The notes under the pieces: generated by a model
Databases searched by the model: none
What the model was told of the DNA's origin: nothing
The model's input: only the letters and a program-made list of their open reading frames with translations
Program-made: the position numbers and the translations under genes
Shown here: piece by piece, positions 8,511-17,516 of the stretch
Layout: each line of letters starts with the position of its first letter
Numbering within the stretch: the first letter of the stretch is position 1
Assembly (NCBI RefSeq): GCF_025660475.1
Contig: NZ_JAOUSF010000002.1
Location: 310,001-374,000 of the forward strand
Length of the DNA stretch: 64,000 nucleotides
Direction: 5' to 3'
From: Perspicuibacillus lycopersici
GTDB lineage: Bacteria; Bacillota; Bacilli; Bacillales; Caldibacillaceae

Positions 8511-9455
8511 TTATTTAATTGGTGTTAGCTTTGCTTCAATTTCTGCACGTCTTGCCTCCAAAAATGGTGGTAATGCAAGTGTCTCGCCAAGGCTTTCGAT
8601 TGATTCATCCGCCGGGAATCCTGGACCATCGGTTGCAAGTTCAAATAATATGCCATTACGTTCCCTAAAATAAAAGCTTTGGAAATAATAACGATCAATA
8701 ATGTCAGAGGTAGCAGTATATCCTTGTTCCTTAATGAAGGATGCCCATTCCTGTAATGCTTGCGGATCTGCTACACGGATTGCTAAATGATGGACGCTTC
8801 CACGACCAGGTCTTTCTTTAACTGCTTCCAATTTTTTCACGACAATATCACTATAGGCAGTACCTTCCACGCATTGATAGACAGATAAATCCTCCGTTGC
8901 AGAAACTTCCTTATATCCGAATACATTGGTCAGTAATTTCGCTGTTTTCTCGGGATATCGTACCGACAGCTCAATAGCTCCGATACCTAAAATTTGATAT
9001 TCCATTGGTACTGGGGAGCCTTCCCATTTTTTCCAAAAGCTTGGGGTAGCTGCACTAGCATTGTTTATTAAAAGTAGTGAAAGTCCATCCGGATCCTCAA
9101 ATGGCAATGCCTTTCGACCAGCATAAATAGTGTAATCCCCATGGACAATTGCTAATTCTTCAAAGCGTTGCTTCCAATAGTTTAGTGCATCTTCACTCTC
9201 TACTAACAGACCAATTTTTGATATAGAATTTGTGCCTCGGTACGTTTTTCCTGCGTGTGGTAATTCAAAAAAGGATAGCTCTGTACCAGGGCTTCCGATT
9301 ATATCTCCATAAAAAAGGTGGTACATAAACGGATTGTCTTGGTTGACTGTTTTTTTCACAAATCGTAAGCCTAACGTATCTCGATAAAAATGAACATTGG
9401 TTTGTGCGTCTTTCGTAAACATTGATACATGATGCTGCCCTAATATTTTCCGCAT
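8511..9455 (-). CDS. mhqO: ring-cleaving (extradiol/glyoxalase-fold) dioxygenase, MhqO/MhqA type
   Basis: The 314 residues contain two glyoxalase/vicinal-oxygen-chelate modules. The first begins GQHHVSMFTKDAQTNVHFYRDTLGLR and the second starts near residue 150 with ILGIGAIELSV. Metal ligands are likely His8 or His9, the His in VHHLAI and the Glu in FELAT. This is the family of B. subtilis MhqO/MhqA, which degrade catechols and hydroquinones. The MarR-type regulator directly upstream matches MhqR in gene order. Whether it equals MhqO, MhqA or MhqE is not decidable here. Confidence 0.82.
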   Translation of the reverse strand: MRKILGQHHVSMFTKDAQTNVHFYRDTLGLRFVKKTVNQDNPFMYHLFYGDIIGSPGTELSFFELPHAGKTYRGTNSISKIGLLVESEDALNYWKQRFEELAIVHGDYTIYAGRKALPFEDPDGLSLLLINNASAATPSFWKKWEGSPVPMEYQILGIGAIELSVRYPEKTAKLLTNVFGYKEVSATEDLSVYQCVEGTAYSDIVVKKLEAVKERPGRGSVHHLAIRVADPQALQEWASFIKEQGYTATSDIIDRYYFQSFYFRERNGILFELATDGPGFPADESIESLGETLALPPFLEARRAEIEAKLTPIK

Positions 9456-9471
9456 CTATTTCCCACCTCAT

Positions 9472-9494
9472 TTAACATGTAAAATGATTGTTAA
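9472..9494. promoter_or_regulatory. inverted repeat upstream of the dioxygenase gene
   Basis: TTAACA and TGTTAA face each other across 11 bp, 17-39 bp upstream of the dioxygenase start. It is a candidate operator for the adjacent MarR regulator. It does not match the published MhqR operator well, so it remains tentative. Confidence 0.3.
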
Positions 9495-9575
9495 AAATTT
9501 TTTCTATCTATAGTAAAACATCTTTTTAGGATAATTTCCTTTTAAATGCTTAGGGCTTGTTAAATTGCCACCCCA

Positions 9576-10019
9576 TTACTTTGGTGATACCGTTTTTTCC
9601 AAACTAGCTTTATGCAATTTTTTAACGAGGGCATATAATTGCTTCTTCTCTGCCTCATCCAGCACTTCATCAAACATAGAGGCTTGAAAGGCTACTTGCG
9701 CTGGGATTGCTTCATTTAAGATGGTACTGCCTTTGTCTGTTAAAGAAATATATTTTATTTTCCATTGCTGCTTGCGAATAATCAGATTTTCTTTTTCTAA
9801 TCTCGTTAACATCCGCGAGATTCCACCACAGGTTAACGTTAGTTTATCGGCCAGTTCGGTTTGTGTGATTGGTTGATTATGTTGAATTTGTGCCAGTACA
9901 TCAAATTGTGCTGCGGTTAACCCATATTGCTCTAAAAATTCATTGGATAAATGATTACTACGTTGGACAAATCGTGCCATTCGTAGCCAGATGAGTGAGC
10001 TTAATGTATTACGATCCAT
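9576..10019 (-). CDS. mhqR: MarR-family repressor, MhqR-like
   Basis: The 147 residues form one MarR winged-helix domain: helices around [13 protein letters not shown], recognition region [25 protein letters not shown] and wing [18 protein letters not shown]. Next to a ring-cleaving dioxygenase this is the arrangement of MhqR, which represses quinone and catechol detoxification genes. Cys72 (LTCGG) lies in the DNA-binding region. The 120 bp between it and the dioxygenase suggest separate promoters. Confidence 0.75.
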   Translation of the reverse strand: MDRNTLSSLIWLRMARFVQRSNHLSNEFLEQYGLTAAQFDVLAQIQHNQPITQTELADKLTLTCGGISRMLTRLEKENLIIRKQQWKIKYISLTDKGSTILNEAIPAQVAFQASMFDEVLDEAEKKQLYALVKKLHKASLEKTVSPK

Positions 10020-10043
10020 ACGAGAATGCTCCTTTTTGTTTAT

Positions 10044-10071
10044 ATTATCATTTTACTAGTCAATTGATAAT
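10044..10071. promoter_or_regulatory. ATTATCA inverted repeat upstream of mhqR-like gene
   Basis: ATTATCA at 10044 and TGATAAT at 10065 are perfect inverted arms 14 bp apart. A further ATTATCA/GATAA pair follows at about 10084-10104. Such a dyad just upstream of the start fits an autoregulatory MarR operator. Binding is not shown. Confidence 0.4.
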
Positions 10072-10171
10072 AAAACAAGGAGAATTATCATTAATTTGAG
10101 ATAAAAACCTTCCATACCTGTTCTTAAACTAGCTATTACATCCTTCAACTGTAAAAATTTCACAAAAAAAA

Positions 10172-10218
10172 GACGCCTCCGGTAATAGCTCTCTGTTCAA
10201 CTAGAGAATGGAGACGTC
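10172..10218 (-). terminator. intrinsic terminator of oatA
   Basis: The arms GACGCCTCC and GGAGACGTC pair (one G-T), with an inner CTCT/AGAG. On the minus strand the stem is followed by eight T residues. Confidence 0.85.
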
Positions 10219-10232
10219 ACATTATATTGTTT

Positions 10233-12137
10233 TCAAGGAACGTTTATTGCTTGCTCTATTAGTGAAGTTAATGCTTCGATTCCTTTCAGCTGCAAATGAA
10301 CGCCGTCATTTGTAAAGTATTCCGGATGATTGATAGCTGCGGAATGCCAGTCAATTAATGTTATATGATCATTTTCCTTAGCTTTTGCTTCTAAGGCATT
10401 ATTTACTTTACCTTCCCATTGGCGAGGAACTCTCGTGTTGACTAAATAAATATGCGTGTTTGAGAACGATTGAAGTAAAGAATCTAACTGTTTATTGGTA
10501 AAAAAACCATTCGTACCTAATTCAATAATAACCGCATTTCCCGATTGATTATAGTTTGCATATGATGGGGCAAGCTCCACTGCTTGAGATACTTGCCTTC
10601 CTACTTCTCCATCAATCGTCATCTCTGGATATTTTTCATGCAAGTCAGATGCAATATCTAACATGATGGAATCTCCAATGGCAAGAATCCTCGTGTAGGC
10701 TTTATTTTCAGCTGTGTCATTCGTGTTCGTTTCCACCGGTTTAGCAGCTTCTTTATTCTGTTCATCAATTGGCGGTAATGCGTCTCCATTCGCTTGATGT
10801 GGAGGTTTGCCTTCCGTTGTTTTAGAATTATTTGGAACGACAGGTTCCATCTCACGAGGAAAATACTCTTTCCCGATTATTTGTACTTGCATTGGATAGG
10901 CGGCGGTCGTACGTAGCTGTTCCTTCCCTTTTACTACACCTGCCATTCCAACAGTAAAAACTAAAATGACGAGTGGCAAGAGGATCGTTGTCATTTTTTT
11001 CGCAAAAGGAAAACCTCGCCAATTTAAACGATTAATGAGTAAATATTGTCTAAAATATGGACGGAAGCCTTTTTTTCGTATCGGCATTTCAATAAAGCGA
11101 TAGGAAAGCTCCGCTACCAGAAATGTAATAACAACCTGCAAACCTACTCGCCAATAAACCGGGTTCCCAATTTCCTGTATCGGGGTACTAAGCACCATAA
11201 TTGGATAATGCCAAAGGTAAATTCCGTATGAGCGCGAACCAATCCAATAAAGTGGTTTAAAGGATAGCAATTTCCCTAAAACGCTAGCAGGATGGCTTAT
11301 ACAGGCGATTAAAATAGCGGCATTTATACAAATCAACACCATCCCGCCCCGATAAAGGAACGATTGATACTCATCTATAAATCCAACAGAAAGAATAAGG
11401 ATTCCAAAAGCGATGAAGCTTGTGATATTTAATAAATTTCCTAATTTCGTAGACAAATTTTTAGAGGAAAGTTTCTTCATTGGCCAAACAAAGGCAAGTA
11501 AACAACCAATAAGTAATTCAAAGGAACGAGTATCTGTTCCATAATATACACGGCTTGGATCAGCACCAGGCTGATACAATATCCCCATTAATAAAGCTGA
11601 AATAATTATTCCTGATAGCACAATCATTAAAAGGCTGCTTCGTTTTTTAAAAAAGCGAAATCCGGCAATCAGTACAATTGGCCAAATAATATAAAATTGC
11701 TCCTCGATTGCAAGTGACCATAAATTTTTTAAAATGGACGGTGCTCCAAAACTATCAAAATAGGAAAGGTTATGGAAAATAAACCACCAATTACTACTGT
11801 AAAAGATAGAGGAAATGGCATCGCCTCGTAAGGAATGTAGCATTTCACGCTGAAAAAGCATTACCCATACAAAGGTAGTAATGATTAATACATATGCAGC
11901 CGGTAGTAGTCTACGGATACGTTTTAGCCAAAATTCACGTACGTTTAATTCGATTGAATTACCTTGGGCTGGGATGGCGATGGATGTGATTAAATAACCT
12001 GATAAAACAAAAAAAATGTCAACTCCTAAAAATCCTCCTTTTGCCCAGCTGAAGCTAAAGTGGTAGGCCATGACGGATAGGACAGCAAACGCCCGAAGCC
12101 CATCTAAGCCTGGAATATAGCGATGTTTTTGTTGCAT
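10233..12137 (-). CDS. oatA: peptidoglycan O-acetyltransferase (acyltransferase-3 plus SGNH domain)
   Basis: The N-terminal 400 residues are an acyltransferase-3 membrane domain beginning IPGLDGLRAFAVLSVMAYH, with the catalytic His in that segment and about ten spans. A linker leads to a C-terminal SGNH hydrolase-like domain: Ser in ILAIGDSIM, Asn in IELGTNGF and the Asp/His pair in NDGVHL. This is the OatA layout, in which MurNAc is O-acetylated to block lysozyme. It lies directly downstream of sigV and rsiV as in B. subtilis. A terminator follows rsiV, and the gene has its own candidate SigV promoter. AGAGGGGGA precedes the ATG. Confidence 0.88.
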   Translation of the reverse strand: MQQKHRYIPGLDGLRAFAVLSVMAYHFSFSWAKGGFLGVDIFFVLSGYLITSIAIPAQGNSIELNVREFWLKRIRRLLPAAYVLIITTFVWVMLFQREMLHSLRGDAISSIFYSSNWWFIFHNLSYFDSFGAPSILKNLWSLAIEEQFYIIWPIVLIAGFRFFKKRSSLLMIVLSGIIISALLMGILYQPGADPSRVYYGTDTRSFELLIGCLLAFVWPMKKLSSKNLSTKLGNLLNITSFIAFGILILSVGFIDEYQSFLYRGGMVLICINAAILIACISHPASVLGKLLSFKPLYWIGSRSYGIYLWHYPIMVLSTPIQEIGNPVYWRVGLQVVITFLVAELSYRFIEMPIRKKGFRPYFRQYLLINRLNWRGFPFAKKMTTILLPLVILVFTVGMAGVVKGKEQLRTTAAYPMQVQIIGKEYFPREMEPVVPNNSKTTEGKPPHQANGDALPPIDEQNKEAAKPVETNTNDTAENKAYTRILAIGDSIMLDIASDLHEKYPEMTIDGEVGRQVSQAVELAPSYANYNQSGNAVIIELGTNGFFTNKQLDSLLQSFSNTHIYLVNTRVPRQWEGKVNNALEAKAKENDHITLIDWHSAAINHPEYFTNDGVHLQLKGIEALTSLIEQAINVP

Positions 12138-12255
12138 ACGTAGAAATCCCCCTCTTGTTTGTCTTTTTTCTAAATGCTGTTTGTAAAAAATCCCCTTTTT
12201 TCTATTTTTCTATTGGGGAAAGAAATTTTTCCTTTTGTTTTCTGTTTCTAATTAC

Positions 12256-12281
12256 TAGACGTAGTAAGGTGCAATTTTGTT
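12256..12281 (-). promoter_or_regulatory. candidate SigV promoter of oatA
   Basis: The minus strand reads AAAAC, a 17-bp spacer, then CGTCTA. The same elements with the same spacer stand before sigV. The distance to the oatA start is about 115 nt. AAC/CGTC is the known SigV/ECF promoter pattern in B. subtilis; the assignment here is inference. Confidence 0.6.
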
Positions 12282-12400
12282 TTACTAAAAGAGTGTTATG
12301 ATTAAAAATGTTTTTTTATAGCTAGCCTGCAGAATGAGTTACACCGCTCCAGCAGTTTATACAAAGGATTTCTTAGTAAGTCCAATTTTTTTCCATTTAA

Positions 12401-12456
12401 AAAACGGTAAGCTGCACTTCCTTTTTATTAAATAGAAGAAAGATGCTTACCGTTTT
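12401..12456 (-). terminator. terminator between rsiV and oatA
   Basis: The perfect 12-bp arms AAAACGGTAAGC and GCTTACCGTTTT flank a 32-nt loop. The stem ends in a T run on the minus strand. It separates the sigV-rsiV transcript from oatA, though partial read-through is possible. Confidence 0.8.
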
Positions 12457-12471
12457 CTGTATGCTTTTTAG

Positions 12472-13311
12472 TTAATTAATATACCTGTCTCCGACTAGTA
12501 TTTCTGAAAGAATGTCGGTTGGTATTTTGAATTCCACCACTCCCATATATCCGGGTGCGACTTCATATTCATCAAATGAGATGACTAATTGATTATCCGT
12601 GGTGATGTAGAACTCTTGGTTTGGATCGATTTGCGTAAATGGTTCCACGTCTTGTTTCGTTAGAAAATATGATTTATTTGGGTCTTCGTCCATTTGCTGT
12701 TGCATTTGTTGTTTTATGTTCTCACTTATTACCTTCACATACTGGTCATTTTTGAATAAGCTCTTTAACGTGAGGAGTGCTTCGTTTTCTTTATCAATGG
12801 TGACATAATGGTGTTGCATATATCCGGAAACCTGTGTCTTTTGGATAGTTTGTCGGATTGATAGAAGAATAGGCGTCTCGGTAACTACCTCATAATCCCC
12901 TTCGATTGCTAGTCGGTCATTCTCTCCAGCCGCTTCGAATTCCTCATATAGCTTTTTACTCTCCTCTATATACTTCTCGTTTAAGCTATCTTCCAATACT
13001 TTATTTTCCAGTCCGGAAATTGCAGGTGTTCTCACATCAATGCTTGTATTATTTTTTTCCTCTTTGACCTCATGGAAGGTGATTACCTCTACAATTTCTT
13101 TTACGAACGGAATTTTCGCCATCGCCTGCGCTGCTTCTGGACTAACATTAACAGCTGTAGTGAAAAGCATCGCTGCAGCGGCTACCCCTAATGGCCATAC
13201 ATACCGATGCTTTTTCTTTTTCGGGAGTGATTTGGCGATGATTTCATCTAGCTCTTTCGGTATCGGAACGTCCTTATATTCTTTTTTTAAAGCCTCTAAT
13301 TTCTTATTCAT
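12472..13311 (-). CDS. rsiV: anti-sigma-V factor, RsiV-like
   Basis: The 279 residues comprise a cytosolic N-terminus with a KKKKHRYVWP basic edge, one membrane helix (about 40-60) and an external domain with the RsiV/DUF3298-type pattern (NNTSIDVRTPAISGL..., TLKSLF..., ISFDEYEVAPGYMG near the end). RsiV holds SigV at the membrane and is the direct lysozyme receptor. Lysozyme binding exposes it to signal peptidase and RasP cleavage. The helix is followed by AAQAMAK, a plausible signal-peptidase site. The start overlaps the end of sigV by 8 bp. Confidence 0.85.
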   Translation of the reverse strand: MNKKLEALKKEYKDVPIPKELDEIIAKSLPKKKKHRYVWPLGVAAAAMLFTTAVNVSPEAAQAMAKIPFVKEIVEVITFHEVKEEKNNTSIDVRTPAISGLENKVLEDSLNEKYIEESKKLYEEFEAAGENDRLAIEGDYEVVTETPILLSIRQTIQKTQVSGYMQHHYVTIDKENEALLTLKSLFKNDQYVKVISENIKQQMQQQMDEDPNKSYFLTKQDVEPFTQIDPNQEFYITTDNQLVISFDEYEVAPGYMGVVEFKIPTDILSEILVGDRYIN

Positions 13312-13807
13312 TCACTAGCTCCTCCTCAGTGATCGTAATACGTAATAGCTTTAAACCCTTATATAGCCGAGTTTTAACCGTATTGATATTTTCTTCTAAA
13401 ATTTCCGCAATTTCCTCAAGCTTTAAATCCTCAAAGTAGCGAAGGATAATGACTGTTTTATACATAATGGGAAGTTCATCTAACGCCTTGTGAAGATCTA
13501 AATCCTTATAGGTGTCCTCTTTACCTTTACTCAAAAAATCAATTGTCTCGTCATCAGCTAAGGTTAATTTCTTTTGCTTTCTTAGAAAGTCAATCGCGGT
13601 CCGAATCACAATCTTATAAAACCAGCTTTTCATTGCGTTTATGTCCTTTATATTAATCAAAGAGGTCAGTGCTTTTCTTATCGATTCTTGAACAATATCT
13701 AACGCGTCCTCCTGATTTTTTACATAGCTATACGCTAAACGATAGAAATCATCTTTGTTTTCTGTAATACAGGAGATAAATATTGTATCTACATCATATT
13801 TCTTCAT
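13304..13807 (-). CDS. sigV: ECF RNA polymerase sigma factor SigV
   Basis: The 167 residues show region 2 (YRLAYSYVKNQEDALDIVQESIRKAL, then WFYKIVIRTAIDFLRKQKK) and region 4 (YKTVIILRYFEDLKLEEIAEILEENINTVKTRLYKGLKLLR). The assignment to SigV comes from the overlap with an RsiV-type anti-sigma gene and an oatA gene next in line, the B. subtilis order. In that species SigV drives lysozyme resistance. An AAC-N17-CGTCTA promoter lies upstream, so positive feedback is likely. Confidence 0.87.
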   Translation of the reverse strand: MKKYDVDTIFISCITENKDDFYRLAYSYVKNQEDALDIVQESIRKALTSLINIKDINAMKSWFYKIVIRTAIDFLRKQKKLTLADDETIDFLSKGKEDTYKDLDLHKALDELPIMYKTVIILRYFEDLKLEEIAEILEENINTVKTRLYKGLKLLRITITEEELVNE

Positions 13808-13858
13808 TTCCTTTCAAGAGCTCCTTTTTAAATGCATTTCATAACTAGTTACATAGTA

Positions 13859-13884
13859 TAGACGTTTTAGTTTATAAAAAAGTT
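13859..13884 (-). promoter_or_regulatory. candidate SigV autoregulatory promoter
   Basis: The minus strand has CGAAAAAC, a 17-bp spacer and CGTCTA, about 52 nt before the sigV start. It shares the -35 AAAAC, spacer length and CGTCTA with the oatA promoter. Confidence 0.6.
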
Positions 13885-13889
13885 TTTCG

Positions 13890-14048
13890 AAAGACTGTTT
13901 TCGTGTAGATTGTTACTTTTTCTATAAAGAATGCAGCCTGAATACATCCGTATCCGCTTTTCCGTGGAGTTTTCGGATATTCAGTCTGCTCAACGTTTCA
14001 TTTTATAAACTTATCCCATGAAATACAACAATCCTAGAAAACAGCCTT
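13890..14048. repeat. intergenic palindromic repeat, family A
   Basis: The ends are AAAGACTGTTTTCG and GAAAACAGCCTT, forming an imperfect terminal inverted repeat. Inside is a long hairpin: GCAGCCTGAATA and CCG against CGG and ATTCAGTCTGC. The layout is shared with copies at 48631 and 56435. No coding capacity is seen. Such non-coding palindromic elements are common in Bacillaceae. Confidence 0.7.
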
Positions 14049-14221
14049 CCAAAAAAACATAATATTGTTAAAATTGAGACTACAGCTACTTTTTTTGAAT
14101 TTTTTCCTTATTTTCCCTTAAAGTGTAATAAGTTTGTAATGGTCAATTTGTTAATATGGTCCTATTATTTCAACATTTCAATTATTGGTAACTTCATGTT
14201 TTCTTCAAGGGGGCGATTAAC

Positions 14222-14533
14222 ATGAAAGCACTATTAGTCATATTGATTATTCTTTTCTTTCTCTTTGAAATCGTTAATTGGTTTACTTTGCAAGCACTTC
14301 GAGTAAAAATTAAATTTCAAAAGGAACACGTCTCCCAAAGTCAAGCCAATCGAATTCTCAAACAGATAAGATATATCTACTTCTGGCTATCTTCTGACTA
14401 CTATTTCAACCGATTAAGACAACTCTACTTCTTCGTCTACGGCAGCCCAGAAGTATCTATTGAAACAAAAGAACAATTATATAAATCACTAAATCGGCGG
14501 TTTGTAAAGGGATTACGGAGGATTTACCGGTAA
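14222..14533 (+). CDS. small membrane-anchored basic protein of unknown function
   Basis: The 103-residue protein has an N-terminal hydrophobic helix (about 3-23), then a basic, aromatic-rich cytosolic or surface part ending VKGLRRIYR. Its start is supported by AAGGGGGCG 6-7 nt before the ATG, and its end by an intrinsic terminator. No family is recognised. Confidence 0.7.
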   Translation: MKALLVILIILFFLFEIVNWFTLQALRVKIKFQKEHVSQSQANRILKQIRYIYFWLSSDYYFNRLRQLYFFVYGSPEVSIETKEQLYKSLNRRFVKGLRRIYR

Positions 14534-14556
14534 CTATTTTAATAGAAGAAATTGAT

Positions 14557-14588
14557 CGACAAGACTATTGGTTTTGTCGTTTTTTTGT
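14557..14588 (+). terminator. intrinsic terminator
   Basis: The arms CGACAA and TTGTCG are followed by a run of seven T residues, 24 bp after the stop of the small membrane protein. Confidence 0.8.
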
Positions 14589-14639
14589 GTTGGATGGTGG
14601 TTTGGTGGTACAGATAATTATTTGTAGGAATAGTGAGGG

Positions 14640-14765
14640 GATTTTGCTTGTTTTTCCGGGAATTAGTGCGCGCTTTTCGGGAATATGTTTTGGAACCGGC
14701 GCATCGTTTCGGGAATTCTCATGTTTTTCTGAAGTTCCCGCATTTATCTCATCCCATTTTTTCCT
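14640..14765. repeat. degenerate 21-bp repeat region
   Basis: Four to five spaced units begin GGGAAT, GGAACC or AAGTTCCC with T-rich ends, at roughly 21-bp spacing (one about 32 bp). The pattern resembles the array at 6105-6245. The surrounding gap (14589-14881) holds no gene; the stretch near 14815-14840 may contain a weak terminator for the amidohydrolase. Confidence 0.45.
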
Positions 14766-14881
14766 AATTTCCCTCCCTCACTCCTACCTCGTTCTTAAAA
14801 AATCAAAACAGAGCACCCGCTATTACGTGCGAATGCCCTGCCTTCATCCCTACCTACAAAGGTAGCTTGATTAACTAACTA

Positions 14882-16147
14882 TTAACCTACTGTTACTGCT
14901 GCTTCTTTCCGAGTATCTTTCACTACTTTTCCTTCTTTAATAACCGTTACGATGTTTGTTTTGTCTTCTAAGCTTGTGATATCTTCTAATGGATTTGTTT
15001 TCACGATTACTAGGTCTGCAAGCTTGCCTGCTTCGACGGTTCCTAGTTTGTCTTCCCAGCCCATTAGTTCAGCGGCTGTTTTAGTTGTAGCCACTATTGC
15101 TTCCATTGGAGTCATGCCACCTTCTACCATTAAGCCTAGTTCACGAAGATTTGTTCCGTGTGCCATTACGCCAGCATCGGTTCCCATCGCGATTTTCACA
15201 CCTGCCCGGTATGCTTTTGTAAAGCTTTCGCGGTGAATATCGATAACCTCACGAGATTTTCTTGCTGCATGCTCTGGAATCGCTGTGCTATTTTCAAATT
15301 GTTCTAGTACGGATACCGGTGCTAATAATGTTGGCACTAAGTAGGTTCCATGCTCTATCATTAATTCGATTGCTTCATCATCTAGGTAAATTCCATGCTC
15401 TATAGAAATGATACCTGCGCGAACGGCATTTTTAATTCCTTCTGCTCCTTGTGCATGGGCCATAACCTTCACACCACGACGGAATGCTGCTTCACGAACG
15501 ATAATTTCTAGTTCTTCTTGGGAGAACTGTGTGAACTCTGGATGGTCAGTTGGGCTCATTACGCCACCAGTTGCATGAACTTTAATAATATCTGCTCCTG
15601 CCCGTAACATTTCCCGAACTTTTTGGTGAATAGCATCTGGTCCATCGACAATTCCACTCGGCATCGTAGGGTATGTAGGACTTGTCAAATCAATACCAGA
15701 TCGAGTCCATGAATCACCGTGACCACCCGTAATCGTTAATGGATTGATACTAACTTGAAGACGTGGCCCAACAAATAATCCTTCTTCTACTGCTTGTTTA
15801 ACTCCAACATCTGTGAACCCGGCATCCCGTACAGAGGTTATACCGGTCTCAATGGTTCGCTTAAAGTGATCCATTGCCTTGTAAAAATTGTAAGAAAAAG
15901 GAGTTTGAAACTTTTTACCGTAATCTTCTTGTTCAAACATCATATGCACATGCGTATCAAAGAGCCCTGGTAAAATATAGCCACCTTGTGCATCCAAAAC
16001 CTCAACCTCGCCATTAACCTGTGGTACATCATTTGCTGTACCGACTGCTTTAATGACACCATCCTTCAATAGAACAACTGCATCTTGCAGTGGTGCACCA
16101 CCATTTCCATCAATTAAGGTTGCATTTTTTACTAATGTAAAAGCCAT
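14882..16147 (-). CDS. amidohydrolase-family metal-dependent hydrolase (imidazolonepropionase/prolidase-like)
   Basis: This is a TIM-barrel amidohydrolase. The first metal site HxH is in GLFDTHVHMMFE, the carboxylated Lys is probably in ADIIKVHATGG, the next His is in VMAHAQG, another is in SIEHGIYL, and the Asp is in MGTDAGV. The N- and C-terminal beta-sandwich parts are present (LIDGNGGAP, GKLADLVIVKTNPL). The frame opens 36 bp further up, but GGAGAG 8 nt before the internal ATG at 16147 supports a 421-residue product. It follows a multi-span transporter by 94 bp, so it likely hydrolyses the imported compound, perhaps an Xaa-Pro peptide or cyclic amide. Confidence 0.8.
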   Translation of the reverse strand: MAFTLVKNATLIDGNGGAPLQDAVVLLKDGVIKAVGTANDVPQVNGEVEVLDAQGGYILPGLFDTHVHMMFEQEDYGKKFQTPFSYNFYKAMDHFKRTIETGITSVRDAGFTDVGVKQAVEEGLFVGPRLQVSINPLTITGGHGDSWTRSGIDLTSPTYPTMPSGIVDGPDAIHQKVREMLRAGADIIKVHATGGVMSPTDHPEFTQFSQEELEIIVREAAFRRGVKVMAHAQGAEGIKNAVRAGIISIEHGIYLDDEAIELMIEHGTYLVPTLLAPVSVLEQFENSTAIPEHAARKSREVIDIHRESFTKAYRAGVKIAMGTDAGVMAHGTNLRELGLMVEGGMTPMEAIVATTKTAAELMGWEDKLGTVEAGKLADLVIVKTNPLEDITSLEDKTNIVTVIKEGKVVKDTRKEAAVTVG

Positions 16148-16241
16148 AATTTCCACTCTCCTTATTTTTTTAAAAATATTCAATCAATTTATGGTGTAAA
16201 AATTCATACTACCCTTTTCAGCAAATAACTTCAACGCTCGT

Positions 16242-17426
16242 TTACAATGTACTCATAACAATTCCGGCAATAACAACGGATGCGACGGTAACTGTTGTAA
16301 ATCCGCCAACTAGCATTGGGGTTAATAATTCATTAAAGACTGCCTTTTGTTCTGCTTCATTTTTACTTACACTACGACTTACTTCCTCACAAAGAATATA
16401 ATCCCCTGGAAAACCAAATAATGCAGTAATTGCCACTGGCATCCCTTTATTCGGATCCCATTTAACAAGCTTCGAAACAATAAATCCGCCAATTAAAATT
16501 CCGACAATCCCAACAACCATAATGAAGGCAACTTCTGGAAGATAGCCAGTAAACATCGATGGGGTAATACTACTCATCGAGCTCATCACTAGTACCATCA
16601 ATAATGTAATTAAAATACCAAAGGAGTTTGCCCGCTCCATAATACTTCCAACATAAAAACCAAAATAAGATCCAATAAGACCGATTGCTAATGCCCATAA
16701 ACTATAATTAATATGAGTAACGTTTCCTAACCATGTAGCTAATGCTGCACCAAGAAATACTTGGAAAAGCAAAATAACATGTGTTTGATATTTTTTCGGA
16801 AGAAATGATTTCTTGCTTTCCTCTTTCTTTTCAAAAAGATTGGTAGCTTCTACAGTTGCAGCTACTTCTTGTGTTCCATTCTCTCTTAATGATTTTACAA
16901 TCGCCAATCCACGTTTTCTTAAGAAGAAGTTTGCTAGTGGCATTCCGATTAGCCCTTGAATAGCTAGGATTAAAGCTGGGATTGTAACCATTGCAGTTAA
17001 CCCTAATTCCGTCAATTTCTCCGAAGTAATAATGTAGGCAATTGTTCCACCAACAAGTGGTCCAATACCAGAAACCGCTTCCGTGTAGCCAAGAATTGGT
17101 GCACATACCGCAAAAATTAGTAATGTAGCAACGACAATCCCTGCAAGTGCAATAAATACCGCCTTATACTGCTCCTTCAATTGCTTTATCGGAATCAATG
17201 TTCCCATATGAACAATTAACAGTGCAGGAAGTATCGATGCAAAGGCAGTAAAATTCGCTTTATCTACAATATCTTTCGGGAAAATGCCTGTCCATAATAG
17301 GATTAAATACCCTATCATCACCACAAATAACATCGGAACTCTTGCTCGAGTGATAATACTAACAAATTCTCCCAAAGCAAATACTGCTAAAATTAACATC
17401 CCAGCCACAATCGGAGTGTCAAACAT
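16242..17426 (-). CDS. multi-span membrane transporter, substrate unknown
   Basis: The 394 residues have ten or more hydrophobic helices, with a soluble loop of about 40 residues (185-225) between two halves of similar build. Conserved-looking GIGPLVGGTIAYIITSE and a GFPGDYILCEEVSRS segment near the end suggest a secondary carrier. The family is not identified with certainty. It heads a two-gene unit with the amidohydrolase, which suggests uptake of that enzyme's substrate. GGGGGAAGTAGAA precedes the ATG. Confidence 0.65.
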   Translation of the reverse strand: MFDTPIVAGMLILAVFALGEFVSIITRARVPMLFVVMIGYLILLWTGIFPKDIVDKANFTAFASILPALLIVHMGTLIPIKQLKEQYKAVFIALAGIVVATLLIFAVCAPILGYTEAVSGIGPLVGGTIAYIITSEKLTELGLTAMVTIPALILAIQGLIGMPLANFFLRKRGLAIVKSLRENGTQEVAATVEATNLFEKKEESKKSFLPKKYQTHVILLFQVFLGAALATWLGNVTHINYSLWALAIGLIGSYFGFYVGSIMERANSFGILITLLMVLVMSSMSSITPSMFTGYLPEVAFIMVVGIVGILIGGFIVSKLVKWDPNKGMPVAITALFGFPGDYILCEEVSRSVSKNEAEQKAVFNELLTPMLVGGFTTVTVASVVIAGIVMSTL

Positions 17427-17486
17427 TTCTACTTCCCCCTTTTTATTATCGAAAAATTTTAATCTATAAAAAGATTATTGCTTTTC

Positions 17487-17516
17487 ATTCTAGTATCGTT
17501 CTCTAGTCTTTGTCAA
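17487..17516 (-). promoter_or_regulatory. candidate SigA promoter for transporter-amidohydrolase unit
   Basis: The minus strand has TTGACA, an 18-bp spacer and TAGAAT, with the start codon about 60 nt downstream. The rest of the gap (17517-17900) is very AT-rich, with no gene or clear motif. Confidence 0.5.
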
